Shown here one piece after another: positions 48,010 through 58,529 of a DNA stretch of 64,000 nucleotides. Under the pieces are notes generated by a model. That model was not told the DNA's origin and searched no databases. It saw only the letters and a program-made list of their open reading frames with translations. Position 1 is the stretch's first letter; the number at the start of each line of letters is the position of its first letter. Both the position numbers and the translations under genes were made by a program. This DNA comes from Trichobilharzia szidati (Eukaryota > Platyhelminthes > Trematoda > Strigeidida > Schistosomatidae): NCBI GenBank assembly GCA_944472155.2, contig OX235271.1, forward strand, positions 21,087,710 through 21,151,709, in the 5' to 3' direction.

Positions 48010-49340
48010 CTGCAACATCACTTTTCTCTTCATAAATTCAAACTTTATTCAACTTATCGCTGTGATAGAGTGTGGTTAATATTTAAATTCACGGTGGAAC
48101 ATTTTGCTGTTGGTTGTCGTCGTCGGGCAGGTGATAGTGTAAAATTGGTTATCACGTGGCAGTTAGCAGACTTAGTCTATCAATAAAATGTGCTTCAGAT
48201 ACTCCCGAGAGGAAAGAGGATCTTCATGGCGCAAATTATCTGTTGTGTTATTCAAACACATGAACCCTATAGGAAATGAAGTCGGATCTACTGATTCATT
48301 GGCGAACGAAAACGTGAATACCTATACACGTCATTGACTTCAATTATAACACAATTGAGTCAATGTCCTTGGAGGAGGTGGTCACGGATACCACAGACTA
48401 TATGCACTAAGAGTACGTAAAACAAGTTCCCACAGCATTTGAAATGGAATAAGTGATCAGATGTTAGGCACTAATCCCAGTAACCAACAGAGTTTTAACG
48501 TTATCCTCCTCATCACTGGTACCAATTAGATACAACTTAATAAGCACACACAGAATTTTATCTAGATATACCGATATGTCTGAAGAATGCACTTCCATAA
48601 ACCCATATATAATGAAGACTACCGACTCGTTGTGGTGTGAGTACAAGGACCGTTAATGGCATCCTACTGTCTTGCTCTTCCAAACTTCCTCGAGAGATGC
48701 ACAGTGATAAAAACGCTTCAAAGACAGTTAAAAGAGGGTTATTCGTCGTAAAATCTACTTGGTTCCATTCAACAACACTAATAATGTCAGAAACTCAGAA
48801 TTACCGTACCAGTGTCGCTAGGCAGCTATATAGGTAAGGGAAATTTCTAATTCAAAACAAATACTATAGGGAGAAATCAAACAAACCGGCAATTTCTGAA
48901 GAAATTTCAAGGTCATAATCGCCTCGATTCACTCAAACTAAATTACATGGTTAAACAACACGTTATAAATGTATCGTACATCCACAAAGAGAAACATTGG
49001 AATTAGAGATGTAACACGGAAAAAGACAAATAATAAGCATGAAGTGAACATATGATATGCGAATGTCTGAAGAATAATATGCAGGCCAGGAGCAAACTGA
49101 ATAATAACTACAAATTTCGACAGCACAATAAGAAGATGTAGTTTATCTGAAACGTGTAATGTATTGGCGCAACACATTTCGGACATTCTGATCACATACA
49201 CAGTTTTTATATAATGCAAGAAGGCATGAATAATTACAATACAGGTCTGATTGTATACAGGTCAAGGTCACAAATAATGGGTAGGGAGACACAAAAGGTG
49301 TGGGTAAGAAAGATAAAAGGAGAAAAATCAAGGCAAAGAA
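48010..49340. other. No recognised gene
   Basis: Short frames on both strands (66 codons at 48637; 93 at 48938, minus) show no family features. No further phase-1 exon with a consistent splice chain was found beyond 48000. Confidence 0.4.
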
Positions 49341-49388
49341 GGGGTTGAAAATTGTTGGTATTAGATGGTTGGAGGCAATCGGCAGGAA

Positions 49389-49433
49389 GCCTTGGACCTA
49401 GGTTTCGTGCTAGTTGGCACTCTTCAGCAAGGC
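49389..49433 (-). ncRNA. Hammerhead ribozyme, fully consensus
   Basis: Minus-strand parts in order: stem I GCCTTG; core CTGAAGA; stem II GTGC, loop CAACTA, GCAC; GAA; stem III ACC, loop TA, GGT; cleavage-site C; stem I CAAGGC. Every invariant hammerhead position is present, stem I has six perfect pairs and the cleavage triplet is GTC. Predicted cut is between the complements of 49395 and 49394. The very short stem III is typical of small type I eukaryotic hammerheads, which may act as dimers. Confidence 0.9.
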
Positions 49434-49733
49434 GTATCTGCAACCTTGAAGGAACTCATGTCCCTTCTGAGATTCCAACCCGCGTCACCCAGTGCTGCAG
49501 TCAGAGACGTTACCACTGAGCTATTCAGGCTCGCGACTGACCTCCTGTAGGACTGTGTTGGATATTTTTGATTGCACACTAGTCAGTAACTAGTGTAATG
49601 TGTCTAGTCCTATCTTCGGTGCAGACTGAATTCTGTCAGTCATGTTTGCAATGTGGCCACCATGCTAGGTGGCTCGCCATTACGGTGCACTGTGAATTGT
49701 TGGTATTAGATGGTTGGAGGCAATCGGCAGGAA

Positions 49734-49778
49734 GCCTTGGATCTAGGTTTCGTGCTAGTTGGCACTCATCAGCAAGGC
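49734..49778 (-). ncRNA. Hammerhead ribozyme, second copy
   Basis: Exactly 345 bp from the first. The core reads CTGATGA, stems I and II are identical, and the cleavage triplet is ATC, still allowed. Stem III has one C-A mismatch (ACC, TA, GAT). Two cuts in one transcript would free a 345-nt monomer. Confidence 0.85.
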
Positions 49779-49847
49779 GTATCTGCAACCTTGAAGGAAC
49801 TGATGTCCCTTCTGAGGAAGTAAATTAGTCCTTGGTTCTAAATTGAA

Positions 49848-50996
49848 TTACCAAGGCACGTTTAAGGTGATAACAAATAATTTTTGGACACATAAGGCAG
49901 GTTTAAGTCTTTTTATGGCTAAGGCTTCAATGAATTTAAGTATGTGGCCCAACCTCGTTTTATATATCGGCTTAAAGACACTGTTGAAATCAACCTTATG
50001 ACCCGTCTCTATAATATGCTTGGCTATAGATGATTTTGGACATCTATTTCCGGGTTCAATTGTGTCTGGTGATTTCATTTGTTGCTGCAGCCACTTTGGA
50101 ATGTGTTCTGTAGCCCTAACCTGCAGAGACCGATGGGTCCTCCCTATGTACGTGTCTCCACACATACATGTAAATTGATAAACACAGTGGGATGTGACAC
50201 TATCGTTCGGATGATGTGAGGGTTTATACAGAACAGCATAGTCCTCGTTTTCTCTATGAAGATAAGTTTAGCTGCATAATAGGTTCTATTGATTGTGGCC
50301 TTTAGTCTTTGTCTAGTGACTAAACTTTGTTGATCACCTCTGAACGGTAAGGACATGTAAACATCCTTTCTGGGAGCTGATTGGATTGGTAAGGCTCTAT
50401 GGTTGACACTTCCGTAACGTCTAATAAATCTCAGTGGGTAATTGTTGTCTAACAATATTTCAGTAAGGTGTTATCTTTCTTCTTCAACTGTATCGGCAGT
50501 ACATATACGATGAATGCGCTTAAACAAACATTTAACCAACGCCTTCTTATACTGTAGTGGACAGAAACTATGATAATTTAGGTACTGTCCCGTCCATGTG
50601 GACTTTCTGTAGACAGATCGTTTTACTGACCCATCTTCTCGGCGGGTTATTAGTACATCTAAAAATGGCAGGCATCCATTATTCTCTTTAACATATGTTA
50701 GTGATATGCTGTTTTGTGCTCTATTGATCCGGTTAAGGATTTCTACGGCGTCTGTCGGTTTATCACAAATGACTATTATGTCATCTACATATCTTTTATA
50801 AAAATAAACTTTTCCAATTTCTTTATCCACTAGGTTCTCGACATGCGACATATATATATCAGCTAACAATGGACCTAGGGGGCTTCCCATGGCAACACCA
50901 TCGATCTGGTGATAATGCTCGCCCTCGAATGTAAACTTAACATTCTTAGTACAAAGAAGCAGTAACTCTTTTAAGTAGGAAATGGATACTGCTTTA
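49848..50996 (-). mobile_element. Penelope-like element, 5'-truncated (RT plus GIY-YIG endonuclease)
   Basis: On the minus strand, RT runs from about 50996: EGEHYHQIDGVAMGSPLGPL, then catalytic RYVDDIIVI (about 50786) and NNGCLPFLDVLITRREDGSV. After a stop near 50471 a second frame (50455-50144) gives the linker. A third (50165-49848) carries the GIY-YIG-type domain (GDTYIGRTHRSLQVRATEH) with KSSIAKHIIETGHKVDF. The RT N-terminus is missing. Only a couple of disabling changes separate the frames. The 3' end abuts the hammerhead tandem repeat, downstream in the element's orientation. Confidence 0.9.
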
Positions 50997-50999
50997 AAT

Positions 51000-52000
51000 A
51001 ACTACAAAGACAGTAAAACATAGAATTAAGAAGAATTCTCCTAACTAGATATTTCACCAGGGATTTTCTAAACGACGATTCAGTTGAATTGCAGCTCTAC
51101 ATGCTCCTAATAAGTCTACAAGACCACAGAGAATATACAGGGTTGAGAAATCCACCAAAGTCGAATTGAAACGTAAAGGTCGACAAACAAGCAGTTGAGA
51201 AATTACACTATCTCTGAGTGAGTTTCCGAATAGTAGGTGCAGGAAATGTGGAAATTGAGTTTGAAGGAAATAGTCAATTCTGACTTGTATTCGTGCAGTT
51301 TCTGATGGATATTTCAAGTAAAATCTACTTCGCATGTAAAACGGTGTCTGAGTATCATGTATATCACATATAAATGAGTTGCTCCTCTAACTCAGCCGAC
51401 TGCTGAATGATCACTATTTCAGCATCCAAATGACGTTTTAGGCAGATATTCTTGGCATTGGAAACATCACGCATTCCAGATATCAGTGTTTCTTCTGTCT
51501 CCATTTGAACACTACATTATCACAATATTTAACAAATCCACTGATGAAGCCATCAACCAGTTTGACACAATGTGTACTGCACCTCACATCATGTTATCCC
51601 TTACGTGATTATTCAAACAGCAATTTCAAATCAGAATGCCTGATACATAAGACGATGAAACATGAAGCATGCTTGTGAGTGTGGGAGGTAAACCATACAC
51701 TGTCAGATATATATCACGAGAATCCTGCAGTTCAGGAGAGATATTGAAACACTCTGTACACAAATTGACCAGAATGCAGTTGTTCGATCACCACCAATCA
51801 ACTTGATATATACATGGACTTGGAAATCTATGGACTAATTGTCAAGTTGAATGCGTACCTCGAACATACATACGATCATATTGGTCAGATGTTGTTTACG
51901 TATTGGTATTTATAGACACATTCAACTTTATGAAATGTCCCAGTCACTGTTTCATTTAGGATTGACTTCACTCTGACACTAATGAAACTCATTAGTTGAC
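51000..52000. other. No recognised gene
   Basis: AT-rich sequence between the Penelope-like element and an RTE 5' fragment. A 93-codon minus frame (51054-51335) has no recognisable family. Confidence 0.35.
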
Positions 52001-52003
52001 TTT

Positions 52004-52320
52004 ATATAATTCTCTTTGGTCTTTCATGTGTGTGCGAGTGGTTATCTTCCGGGTAGATCACTGACTCACCCGTTGACAATTTGGTGAGTTCATTCCCGTT
52101 CCATCTGCTTTCACATATTCCCAGTACTTGAATTCTGTATCTTTTCATTTCGTTTGCGATCTGGGCAGCTTTGCCAATCTCGAACATGGTACGGACATTC
52201 CATGTCCCCACACAGACTTTTTCTTTTGTCTCAAGGAGATACATCGTGCTGAAGTTTCTGTAGCAGGTTTGTTTACAGGGTGGGGTTGCTAGCCTCACGC
52301 CTGAGAAGGGGGGTTGTTAC
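52004..52320 (-). mobile_element. RTE 5'-end fragment (leader and endonuclease start)
   Basis: On the minus strand the leader GGCTAGCAACCCCACCCTG is followed by VCVGTWNVRTMFEIGKAAQI, MKRYRIQVLGICESRWNGNE and STGESVIYPEDNHSH, the start of an RTE endonuclease with the Trp that the 39-kb copy lost. The match stops at about 52010. A 5' end without the rest is unusual for target-primed insertion. Confidence 0.82.
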
Positions 52321-52329
52321 ATCAATTTA

Positions 52330-53470
52330 TAATTTAGAGAGAAGCGAACTTGTGGGTTGCTCCCCTTAAAACCAGGAAAACAGGGAATTAAACAAGCAGA
52401 AAAACACCAGCACGGGAAAATAATTCACAACAAGAAGTGTAACAAGCGACAACAACAATAATAATATCACAGTCAATTACAGTTAACCAAAATGATACCA
52501 AAATCATGGACTCACTGACTTGAGGCAACTTGAACATGTAAATCCATCAATATATATACAATTATAGGTATTAGTTAGTGTTAAACAAGCACAGAGTGGC
52601 AAATTGATAGTTATAGGTGTAATCTATATACAATATTATATCCAAGGATTCAGTGTTTCAAAGTCAAATAATTGTAATAGTTTTTTGCAACTTTTTGACA
52701 AGATATTCCACAAAAATCAGAGTTTTAGGTAACTATGCAAATGTAGCGCAGTAATCGAAAAGCGCACCCATAGTGACAACTTATTTAATTCTCTTTGGTC
52801 TTTCATGTGGTGAACAGTCTGAATGGGATAATGTTTACAGTAATGTTATCTGTTGGAGCTGAATGCGAATTTCATGATAAATGCTGTAATGTGTTTCTGT
52901 GTAGCATATATGTGGAAGGTATACAAGGCGCTTCAATTTTGATTGAATTAAGTTGTCTCATGTGCAACAAGTGATATGGATCAGTATGAGAGGGCAGAAA
53001 ACCAACCCAAACAACTTAAGCTCCAATTTCCGCTGATCTTACCGATACATTCTACACACTATCTGGAGTACTGTCGCTTCTTTTGGTACTCTGAGCTGAT
53101 CATACTGAAAAATTGGATATTTGTGCCAAAATTACTGTTTAGAATAAAGCGATAATTTTCATTTCTGTTATAATTAAATTATTTCTGAAGTACAATTATA
53201 AGAAAGAGTGGTAAATATTGTTAAGACACACAACACACATTACATTGACCTGAAATAACATAAATACTTCTTCACTCTGTAAACAATTATGCATTTCCAC
53301 AATCTTCTGTAATCACTATTCATATATATTAGACTGGTTTCTGATGAAACACACGTATATCATTTATTCTATCACTCCTAGAAATGAACTAATGTGATTA
53401 GTTGAACGACAATTCCAGGTTCCACTTCCAAGTATGTTCACTGAATCACACATAGGTGTTGGATTTCGTT
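52330..53470. other. No recognised gene
   Basis: AT-rich. The words AATTCTCTTTGGTCTTTCAT at about 52008 recur at about 52790, so a short piece of the RTE fragment edge is duplicated 780 bp away. Confidence 0.4.
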
Positions 53471-53476
53471 ATTATA

Positions 53477-54430
53477 TTATTGTTCCCTTGGGTTCCTAGT
53501 GGAACATAGGGCTTCAACTGCACGCCTCCACTTGCTTCTGTTTTGTGCTGTACTTTTCACTTGCATCCATGTTAATCCATACTGTTTCAACTCCTCTTCA
53601 CACGATCTCCTCCATGTCACCCTTGCACTGATGTCCCACTTGCCGCTTCCCTTCCGGGTTCCACTAGAGCTATGGCCTGAAGCGCGATGTCACCCAACGG
53701 CCTCCTCAGCGAGTGTCCAATCCATCTACACTTTCTCCTGCATATTTGTTGAGCGATTGGTTCTTGTTTTGTTTGTTCCCATAGCTTCTTGTTTGTGATT
53801 CTTTCCGGCCATCTAATCTTCAGTATAGAACGAAGGCAGTTGTTGATAAAGGTCTGCAACAGGCTGTTGGAAATATTCTTGGTGACCTGCTGCCAAGTTT
53901 CTGATCCGTATAGCAAAACTGACTTGACGTTTGTATTGAAAATACGAATTTTGTTGTTGATGCAGGCTGAGTGACAGTGGAAGATTTCCAGATTGGTTTC
54001 AGGTTGATGAATGTGTTTCTCGCCTTCCCGATTCTCGCTCGATTTGACATCCTCGTCCGTTCCTCCTGTGGTTGAGACAATGCTCTCTAGATAAGTGAAA
54101 GAAGTAACCTCTTTCAAATCCCTCCCGTTGATGTTGATTAGCGCTAAATGTTGCTGCTGCTGTTGTTGGTTGTTTATTTTCATAACCTCCGTCTTGTCTA
54201 TGTTCACCTGGGTCAGTCCTGTCTTTTCTGCTTCTTCGACCAGTTTGTCGGTTTTCGCTTGTAAGTCTTCGATTTTGTGTGACATCAAACATAAATCATT
54301 CACGCGCGAAATCCAGGTCTTCTAGGTTCTTCACGTCGGTCCATGATATCCCTGTCTTCTCGTTTCCCACTGTCTGACGCATAATCCAGTCCACCACAAT
54401 TAGGAATATCATTGGTGATAATAAGCACCA
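53477..54430 (-). mobile_element. RTE-type retrotransposon, 5'-truncated 3' half
   Basis: Minus-strand frames match the C-terminal half of the 39-kb copy: NDLCLMSHKIEDLQAKTDKL, LININGRDLKEVTSFTYLES, NVKSVLLYGSETWQQVTKNI and SLLQTFINNCLRSILKIRWP, with PLGDIALQAIALVEPGREA near the end. The 3' terminus is TTCCACTAGGAACCCAAGGG. The left boundary of the RT lies at GTGCTTATTATCACC (about 54430). Less damaged than the copies at 1.4 and 3.0 kb. Confidence 0.88.
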
Positions 54431-54536
54431 TATTGAGTGAAGATCTCATTTGCAATCTAATCCCATTTCTACTATCATAACGTTGGCCTGTCATGATCAA
54501 CATGTGTCCTATCAATCTCAGTAATAATAACAAATG

Positions 54537-54575
54537 ATGTCAGCTCATGATAAAATCTTCCAACCAACCAAAACA
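54537..54575 (+). mobile_element. Tail-only fragment of a hammerhead SINE
   Basis: TGTCAGCTCATGATAAAATC and CTTCCAACC match the 3' ends of the other SINE copies. The rest is missing; it sits next to the RTE truncation point. Confidence 0.6.
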
Positions 54576-54604
54576 AATCCCCACAAAAGCCAATACTTGA
54601 AAAT

Positions 54605-54990
54605 TCATCTGATGTTCACTGGTGGTAACTGGCCCTTTTCAGGCAGTTAGTTACTTGAGAATCTATTGGGAAGCCGTGACCAGTAGGGTACACAGCAGGT
54701 TGAAGGTGAGACAGCAACTCATCGAAGAAGACATTACGAAGTGGCCACACAATGTCATGAATTGGCAGAAGTTGGGATTCATGGACTGGCTGGTTGGCCA
54801 TTGGATCCGGTCCCAGTGGCTACTGAATGGTTGCCTTGTAACCAGAAGGTGATGAGTCGGAACCCCTGTGGGTTCGTACTACTAAAGAGTCCCAGACTAG
54901 GCTGATGAAGCAACTCGCTGTCCCGTACTCTCAGGTTTTCCAGTGGTTCTCTAACTGATGTTAGCTCACAATGAAATCCTCCAACCATTC
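54605..54990 (+). mobile_element. Hammerhead-bearing SINE, near full length
   Basis: Plus-strand copy with long 5' body, tRNA-like region, hammerhead position 54876-54929 and full tail ending CTCCAACC. The best copy for the overall layout of this family. Confidence 0.75.
54876..54929 (+). ncRNA. Decayed hammerhead ribozyme motif
   Basis: Stem I GTACTA against CCGTAC; core CTAAAGA (G5 to A, C3 retained); stem II 5' strand GTCC, whose partner strand and GAA are disrupted by an insertion reading CTGATGAAGC. Inactive by inspection. Confidence 0.5.
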
Positions 54991-55125
54991 AAAACAAAAT
55001 TCCTACTTAAACCGGTACTTTAAAATAATATTAATAATTCCGAAAATAAACACATTATTATACTTCCTAATTTTCATTTGTTTTACAGGTGGAACATTAA
55101 GCTAGAGGCTTGAAGTCTATGTAGC

Positions 55126-55292
55126 AGTGTTTATTTTACAGGATGCGGTTGCTAGCCTCATGACCAACCTTCCATCTTTACCAGTTCTAATACTGGCTAA
55201 CAGAGGCAAAGGAGTGCGTCTGTAGCCGGAGATTGAATCTTAGACCATCTGCATGATGGTGAGCGTCCTAACCACTGTGTCATCGACGCACA
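55126..55292 (-). mobile_element. tRNA-related SINE joined to RTE-leader-like sequence
   Basis: On the minus strand a head (TGTGCGTCGATGACACAGTG, GGTTAGGACGCTC) is followed by a weak B box (GATTCAATCTCC) and then GGAAGGTTGGTCATGAGGCT and AGCAACCGCATCCTGTAAAA, which resembles the RTE leader at 52.3 and 39.2 kb. Confidence 0.5.
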
Positions 55293-55299
55293 GATATTA

Positions 55300-55980
55300 T
55301 TACTACGACTTTGATATTATCATCAATGTGAAAATAAATCGAAAATTGATGCATGTACTGACAAAATTTTATTTATGATAGAATGAATATATAAGTTGGC
55401 GTTTATTTGTCGTAAATTTTCGGAGAAAATCAGCAGCTTGATGTCTAACATGTCTCCCGTTTCTCACATGAAATGCCAGTTGAGTAGGCTTTCGTCAGGT
55501 GAACAACAACATGCAATATTGTCGATGGACTGGAACCTAGCGTATTTGATTAGAAATTTTTCTCACTATTGCCAGTATCTATTCTCATTAACTTGTTCCC
55601 AGTCACCACAACGACGCTGAATTAAGAGAGGCAGAAATAAATATCCAGTTCACAACAGCATTGACCAGTGTCACGTGACTGAGCATACGGTCAACATACC
55701 AGACCTCAATAATACTTTGCTAATGACAACCCACTGGGTGATTGACAGCAAGCAGATCACTTCGCCATTTGAGAATACATTATCTGCTCTAACGTTAAGT
55801 GACTCACTGCTACTCAAGCCACCAAATTACCGACACTTCCTGCCTACCATCTGGATTCTCATGAACAAACATATTACCCTACTGGTGAACATACAATCAC
55901 TGGATGAATGCAGATCACTTAGGGGTGGTGTGTGCTCATCGTGTGATACACTGTATTGACAAACGATAAATCTAAAAATG
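55300..55980. other. No recognised gene
   Basis: Two short plus frames (74 codons at 55396, 94 at 55675) lack recognisable features. Nothing else supported. Confidence 0.35.
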
Positions 55981-55982
55981 GA

Positions 55983-56330
55983 GTGACATCGGTTAGAGAA
56001 CCGTTGGAAAACCACCAGGGGGTACTGGACAGCTGTTTCGTCTGCCTAGTGTGCGACTCTTCTGTAGTACTCTACCACCACAGGTGGCTCGAATCCAGCA
56101 CCTTCCAGTCACAAGGTGAGCTCGTAGGCCATTCAGGAGCCGCTGGGACCCAATTGAATGGTCAGACCGTGGATTCCAATTTCTGTCAATTCACGATATA
56201 CCGCGACCACTAGAAAATGTCATTAGCAAGTATTTATCCTCACTGTACCCCAGTGACCATGAATTCTCACTAGAACCCAAGGAACTACTACCTGAAAAAA
56301 GCCTGTCGCCAGCGAGCATCAGACTGATAT
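55983..56330 (-). mobile_element. Hammerhead-bearing SINE copy
   Basis: Minus-strand copy sharing body text with 25555-25950 (GATATAC, CGACCACTAGA, CTCACTAGAACCC). It is followed directly by a plus-strand fragment of the same family at 56330-56437, so two copies lie in opposite orientation. Confidence 0.72.
56022..56070 (-). ncRNA. Hammerhead ribozyme motif, one core substitution
   Basis: Stem I GTACTA with CAGTAC, core CAGAAGA (U4 to A), stem II GTC/GAC with a larger loop, GAA, stem III ACAG/CTGT, C17. Only U4 departs from the core consensus. Confidence 0.55.
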
Positions 56331-56437
56331 TCAAGTGTGCTGAGGGACACCAAACTAGGAGGAGACAGCGGTCCAGTACTAGCAGGTTTCCAATGATTCT
56401 CTGACCACTGTCAGCCAATTATGAAATACTGAAACCA
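56330..56437 (+). mobile_element. Hammerhead SINE fragment, plus strand
   Basis: Starts at a decayed ribozyme (CTGAGGG, ACACC, AAACTA, GGAG, GAGAC, GGTCCAGTAC) and runs to the tail near TGAAACC. Confidence 0.6.
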
Positions 56438-56439
56438 GT

Positions 56440-57050
56440 CAAATCCCTGAAAACTAACTACCGGCGTGGAATCATCATTATATCCACTCAAAGCAAATCA
56501 CTGAGCAACAGCATTCTGGGAGGACTGAAACATATGCCGTATGGAAGATGTTATCAGGGGCATGCTTCACACAAGTGAAAGTCATGCGTGGTCCAGATTA
56601 CAACACCACGAATCATATAGCATGGTGAAGATTAACAGTCAGTTCCACACCTCAAATTCCCCGAAGATGGAAATGCCATTCACATCGTTCTCACGCTGTC
56701 ATACTCTAGGAAGATCTTCAAGATGGTGATTCAAATATCCGGCACCTTTGTGTCTGTGATATTTCATGAATTAGTCATTATAGGCAATGGTATTTAAGTT
56801 TCATTTACTGCGCAGCATATCATTTCCAAGCTCATATGAAAGCATATTTTGCTTGATGTATGGTGACACACCATACTTACCTCCATTTACTCCGGAACCA
56901 CAAATAATATTCATTTGTAAACTTCAAATTGAAGTATGCGCTGTAGATGTTGCCTAGTAGGGCAAATAAACCATCCAGCTCAGAGAACACAACCACATCA
57001 AAATCATCCAGTTGAGCAACAAGTGTTCTCAATCATAACAGTGTGGGATA
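56440..57050. other. No recognised gene
   Basis: Mixed sequence with one 62-codon frame at 56541 and no family match. Nothing supported. Confidence 0.35.
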
Positions 57051-57059
57051 CTCAGCATT

Positions 57060-57720
57060 TGGTATAAGAGAGCATCGAATTCATCCAGTTTATGACATAT
57101 TCCTTCTGCAGTAGCCGAGGAAAGAGTATAGGGAGCAATAAGGAACACTGAGTGAGCTGGAAGAGTTGACAAACTGTGAAAGCAGAGATTGAGGGATTCT
57201 TAACTGTCTTAACTCCTTAATGTAGTAGGTTAGACGTAGCAGTTTTTTAAGAATACATACGATATGGGGCAAATAAGAGAGCCGAGAAGAAAGAACTATC
57301 CCGAGGTATTTAATATGCCTGCCATAGTTTCTATTTCAGTGCTCTCCTTCTTCTCCAAGCGTCATGTGAACGTAACAGTTTGTGTATACCACGCACTTAA
57401 TTCTTTAATTGAAGTTAGCCGTCTGAAATTTGCAGGCATTTTACGTGAGATAATTTAACCAAGATCACTGGCTGATGTCTGATAAAAGCTATTGAGTTTG
57501 CAACAGACAGATCGAGAAGTATCTGGCAACCAGATTGTCGAATCATCAGCATGTTGAAGGAAGTCGCTCTCGTGCGAGATAGGTAAGTCGTGTAGGAAGA
57601 AAGTAAAAGGAAGACGAAGCAGAACTGGGAATCACGAATACCAAATAAGTATTCACAAGTATTCTCCATCGAGCAGCTTGAAAGGACAAAATTGGGAAAT
57701 GAAATTAGAAATATCAGTAA
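57060..57720 (-). mobile_element. CR1-like RT fragment, decayed
   Basis: The minus strand shows FLHDLPISHE, then HADDSTIWLP, the active-site region with Tyr replaced by His (about 57530-57600), and farther on KKLLRLTYYIKELRQL and IPQSLLSQFVNSS (57090-57250), matching the order in the intact ORF. Frameshifted; middle sequence partly lost. Confidence 0.72.
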
Positions 57721-58189
57721 TGATGATAATATGCTAATATTGAATTTATACAAATAAGAGACGCCCTATCCGATATAAGATTGGAACCAGCGTGAAAATT
57801 AAACTGACAAACAGCTAGGTGGGAACAACACTCTGTCAACATCAGGGTCCTATTAACTCAATAAGACAAAACGATCAAATATGCCATGCACAGCGTAACA
57901 ACATTTATTGTGGGGTCAAATATTCATACGAAGGCAGTAGAAGTAGGTGAGTTGTATCATTGTAACAAAGGTATTCATACCGGTTTGAAATGAGAGAATC
58001 TGCTAGGATAAGAAAATTGGGAGAGCTGTCGAGGAGTGACATAGTTGCACTTGCATACAGTCTCGTGATTGAATGTGACTCTATGGAAGCATGACAACTT
58101 TAACTTTCAGTTGGACAGCGGAGTTAATTACTGATCCCCTGCTCATCGAATGAGCACCATATGCCAAGACTGACGGCGGTATTGCGACA

Positions 58190-58520
58190 GCATTTTCAAC
58201 TTATTCACATCAAATAGCTTAAATAGTTTATACATCAGACAAACATCTCGAGAAATCAAAAGCAGAAGAAATGAACACCGTAGAGCATCAGTTCGACCAC
58301 CGAGAAATAAATCCAGGTGAACTAGAAAAACTTGAAAAATCATTAGCCATAGGTCTACATGCTATAGAATCAGGTCACAAAATTGACAATCCAGAAAAAC
58401 TTCAGAAGTCATGAAGAACGTCTAATATCAGAAGCACTTCATACCAAGTGGAATCCAAATTGCCTGAATAGGAATGATGGACTAAAACAGAATCTGACCT
58501 AGTTACAACACCTCCCTCCC
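58190..58520 (+). mobile_element. Penelope-like element fragment (GIY-YIG domain), decayed
   Basis: The plus strand reads LYIRQTSREIKSRRNEHRRA, then after stops and a shift an AIGLHAIESGHKIDNPEK equivalent and ISEALHTKWNPNCLNRNDG. This is the C-terminal endonuclease region of a Penelope-like element different from the one at 50 kb. No RT remains. Confidence 0.65.
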
Positions 58521-58529
58521 CCATCAAGT

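Larger units (their letters stand above)
49351..49829 (-). repeat. 345-bp tandem hammerhead repeat, about 1.4 copies (Sm-alpha-like)
   Basis: ATTGTTGGTATTAGATGG begins at 49351 and again at 49696, a period of 345 bp, and both copies carry a hammerhead on the minus strand. The complete copy also has a tRNA-like promoter on the minus strand: A box AGCTCAGTGGTAACG (about 49510-49524) and B-box-like GGTTGGAATCTC (about 49469-49480). The second copy stops just before the B box. Schistosome Sm-alpha satellites have this size, polymerase III promoter and ribozyme. Diverged pieces lie in NPP introns 2 and 3. Confidence 0.87.

Noticed and set aside
54901..54910. CTGATGA within the 54.6-kb SINE, considered as the ribozyme core
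   Set aside because: It lies downstream of the aligned core position and has no stem II or GAA after it; it is part of an insertion that disrupts the motif.
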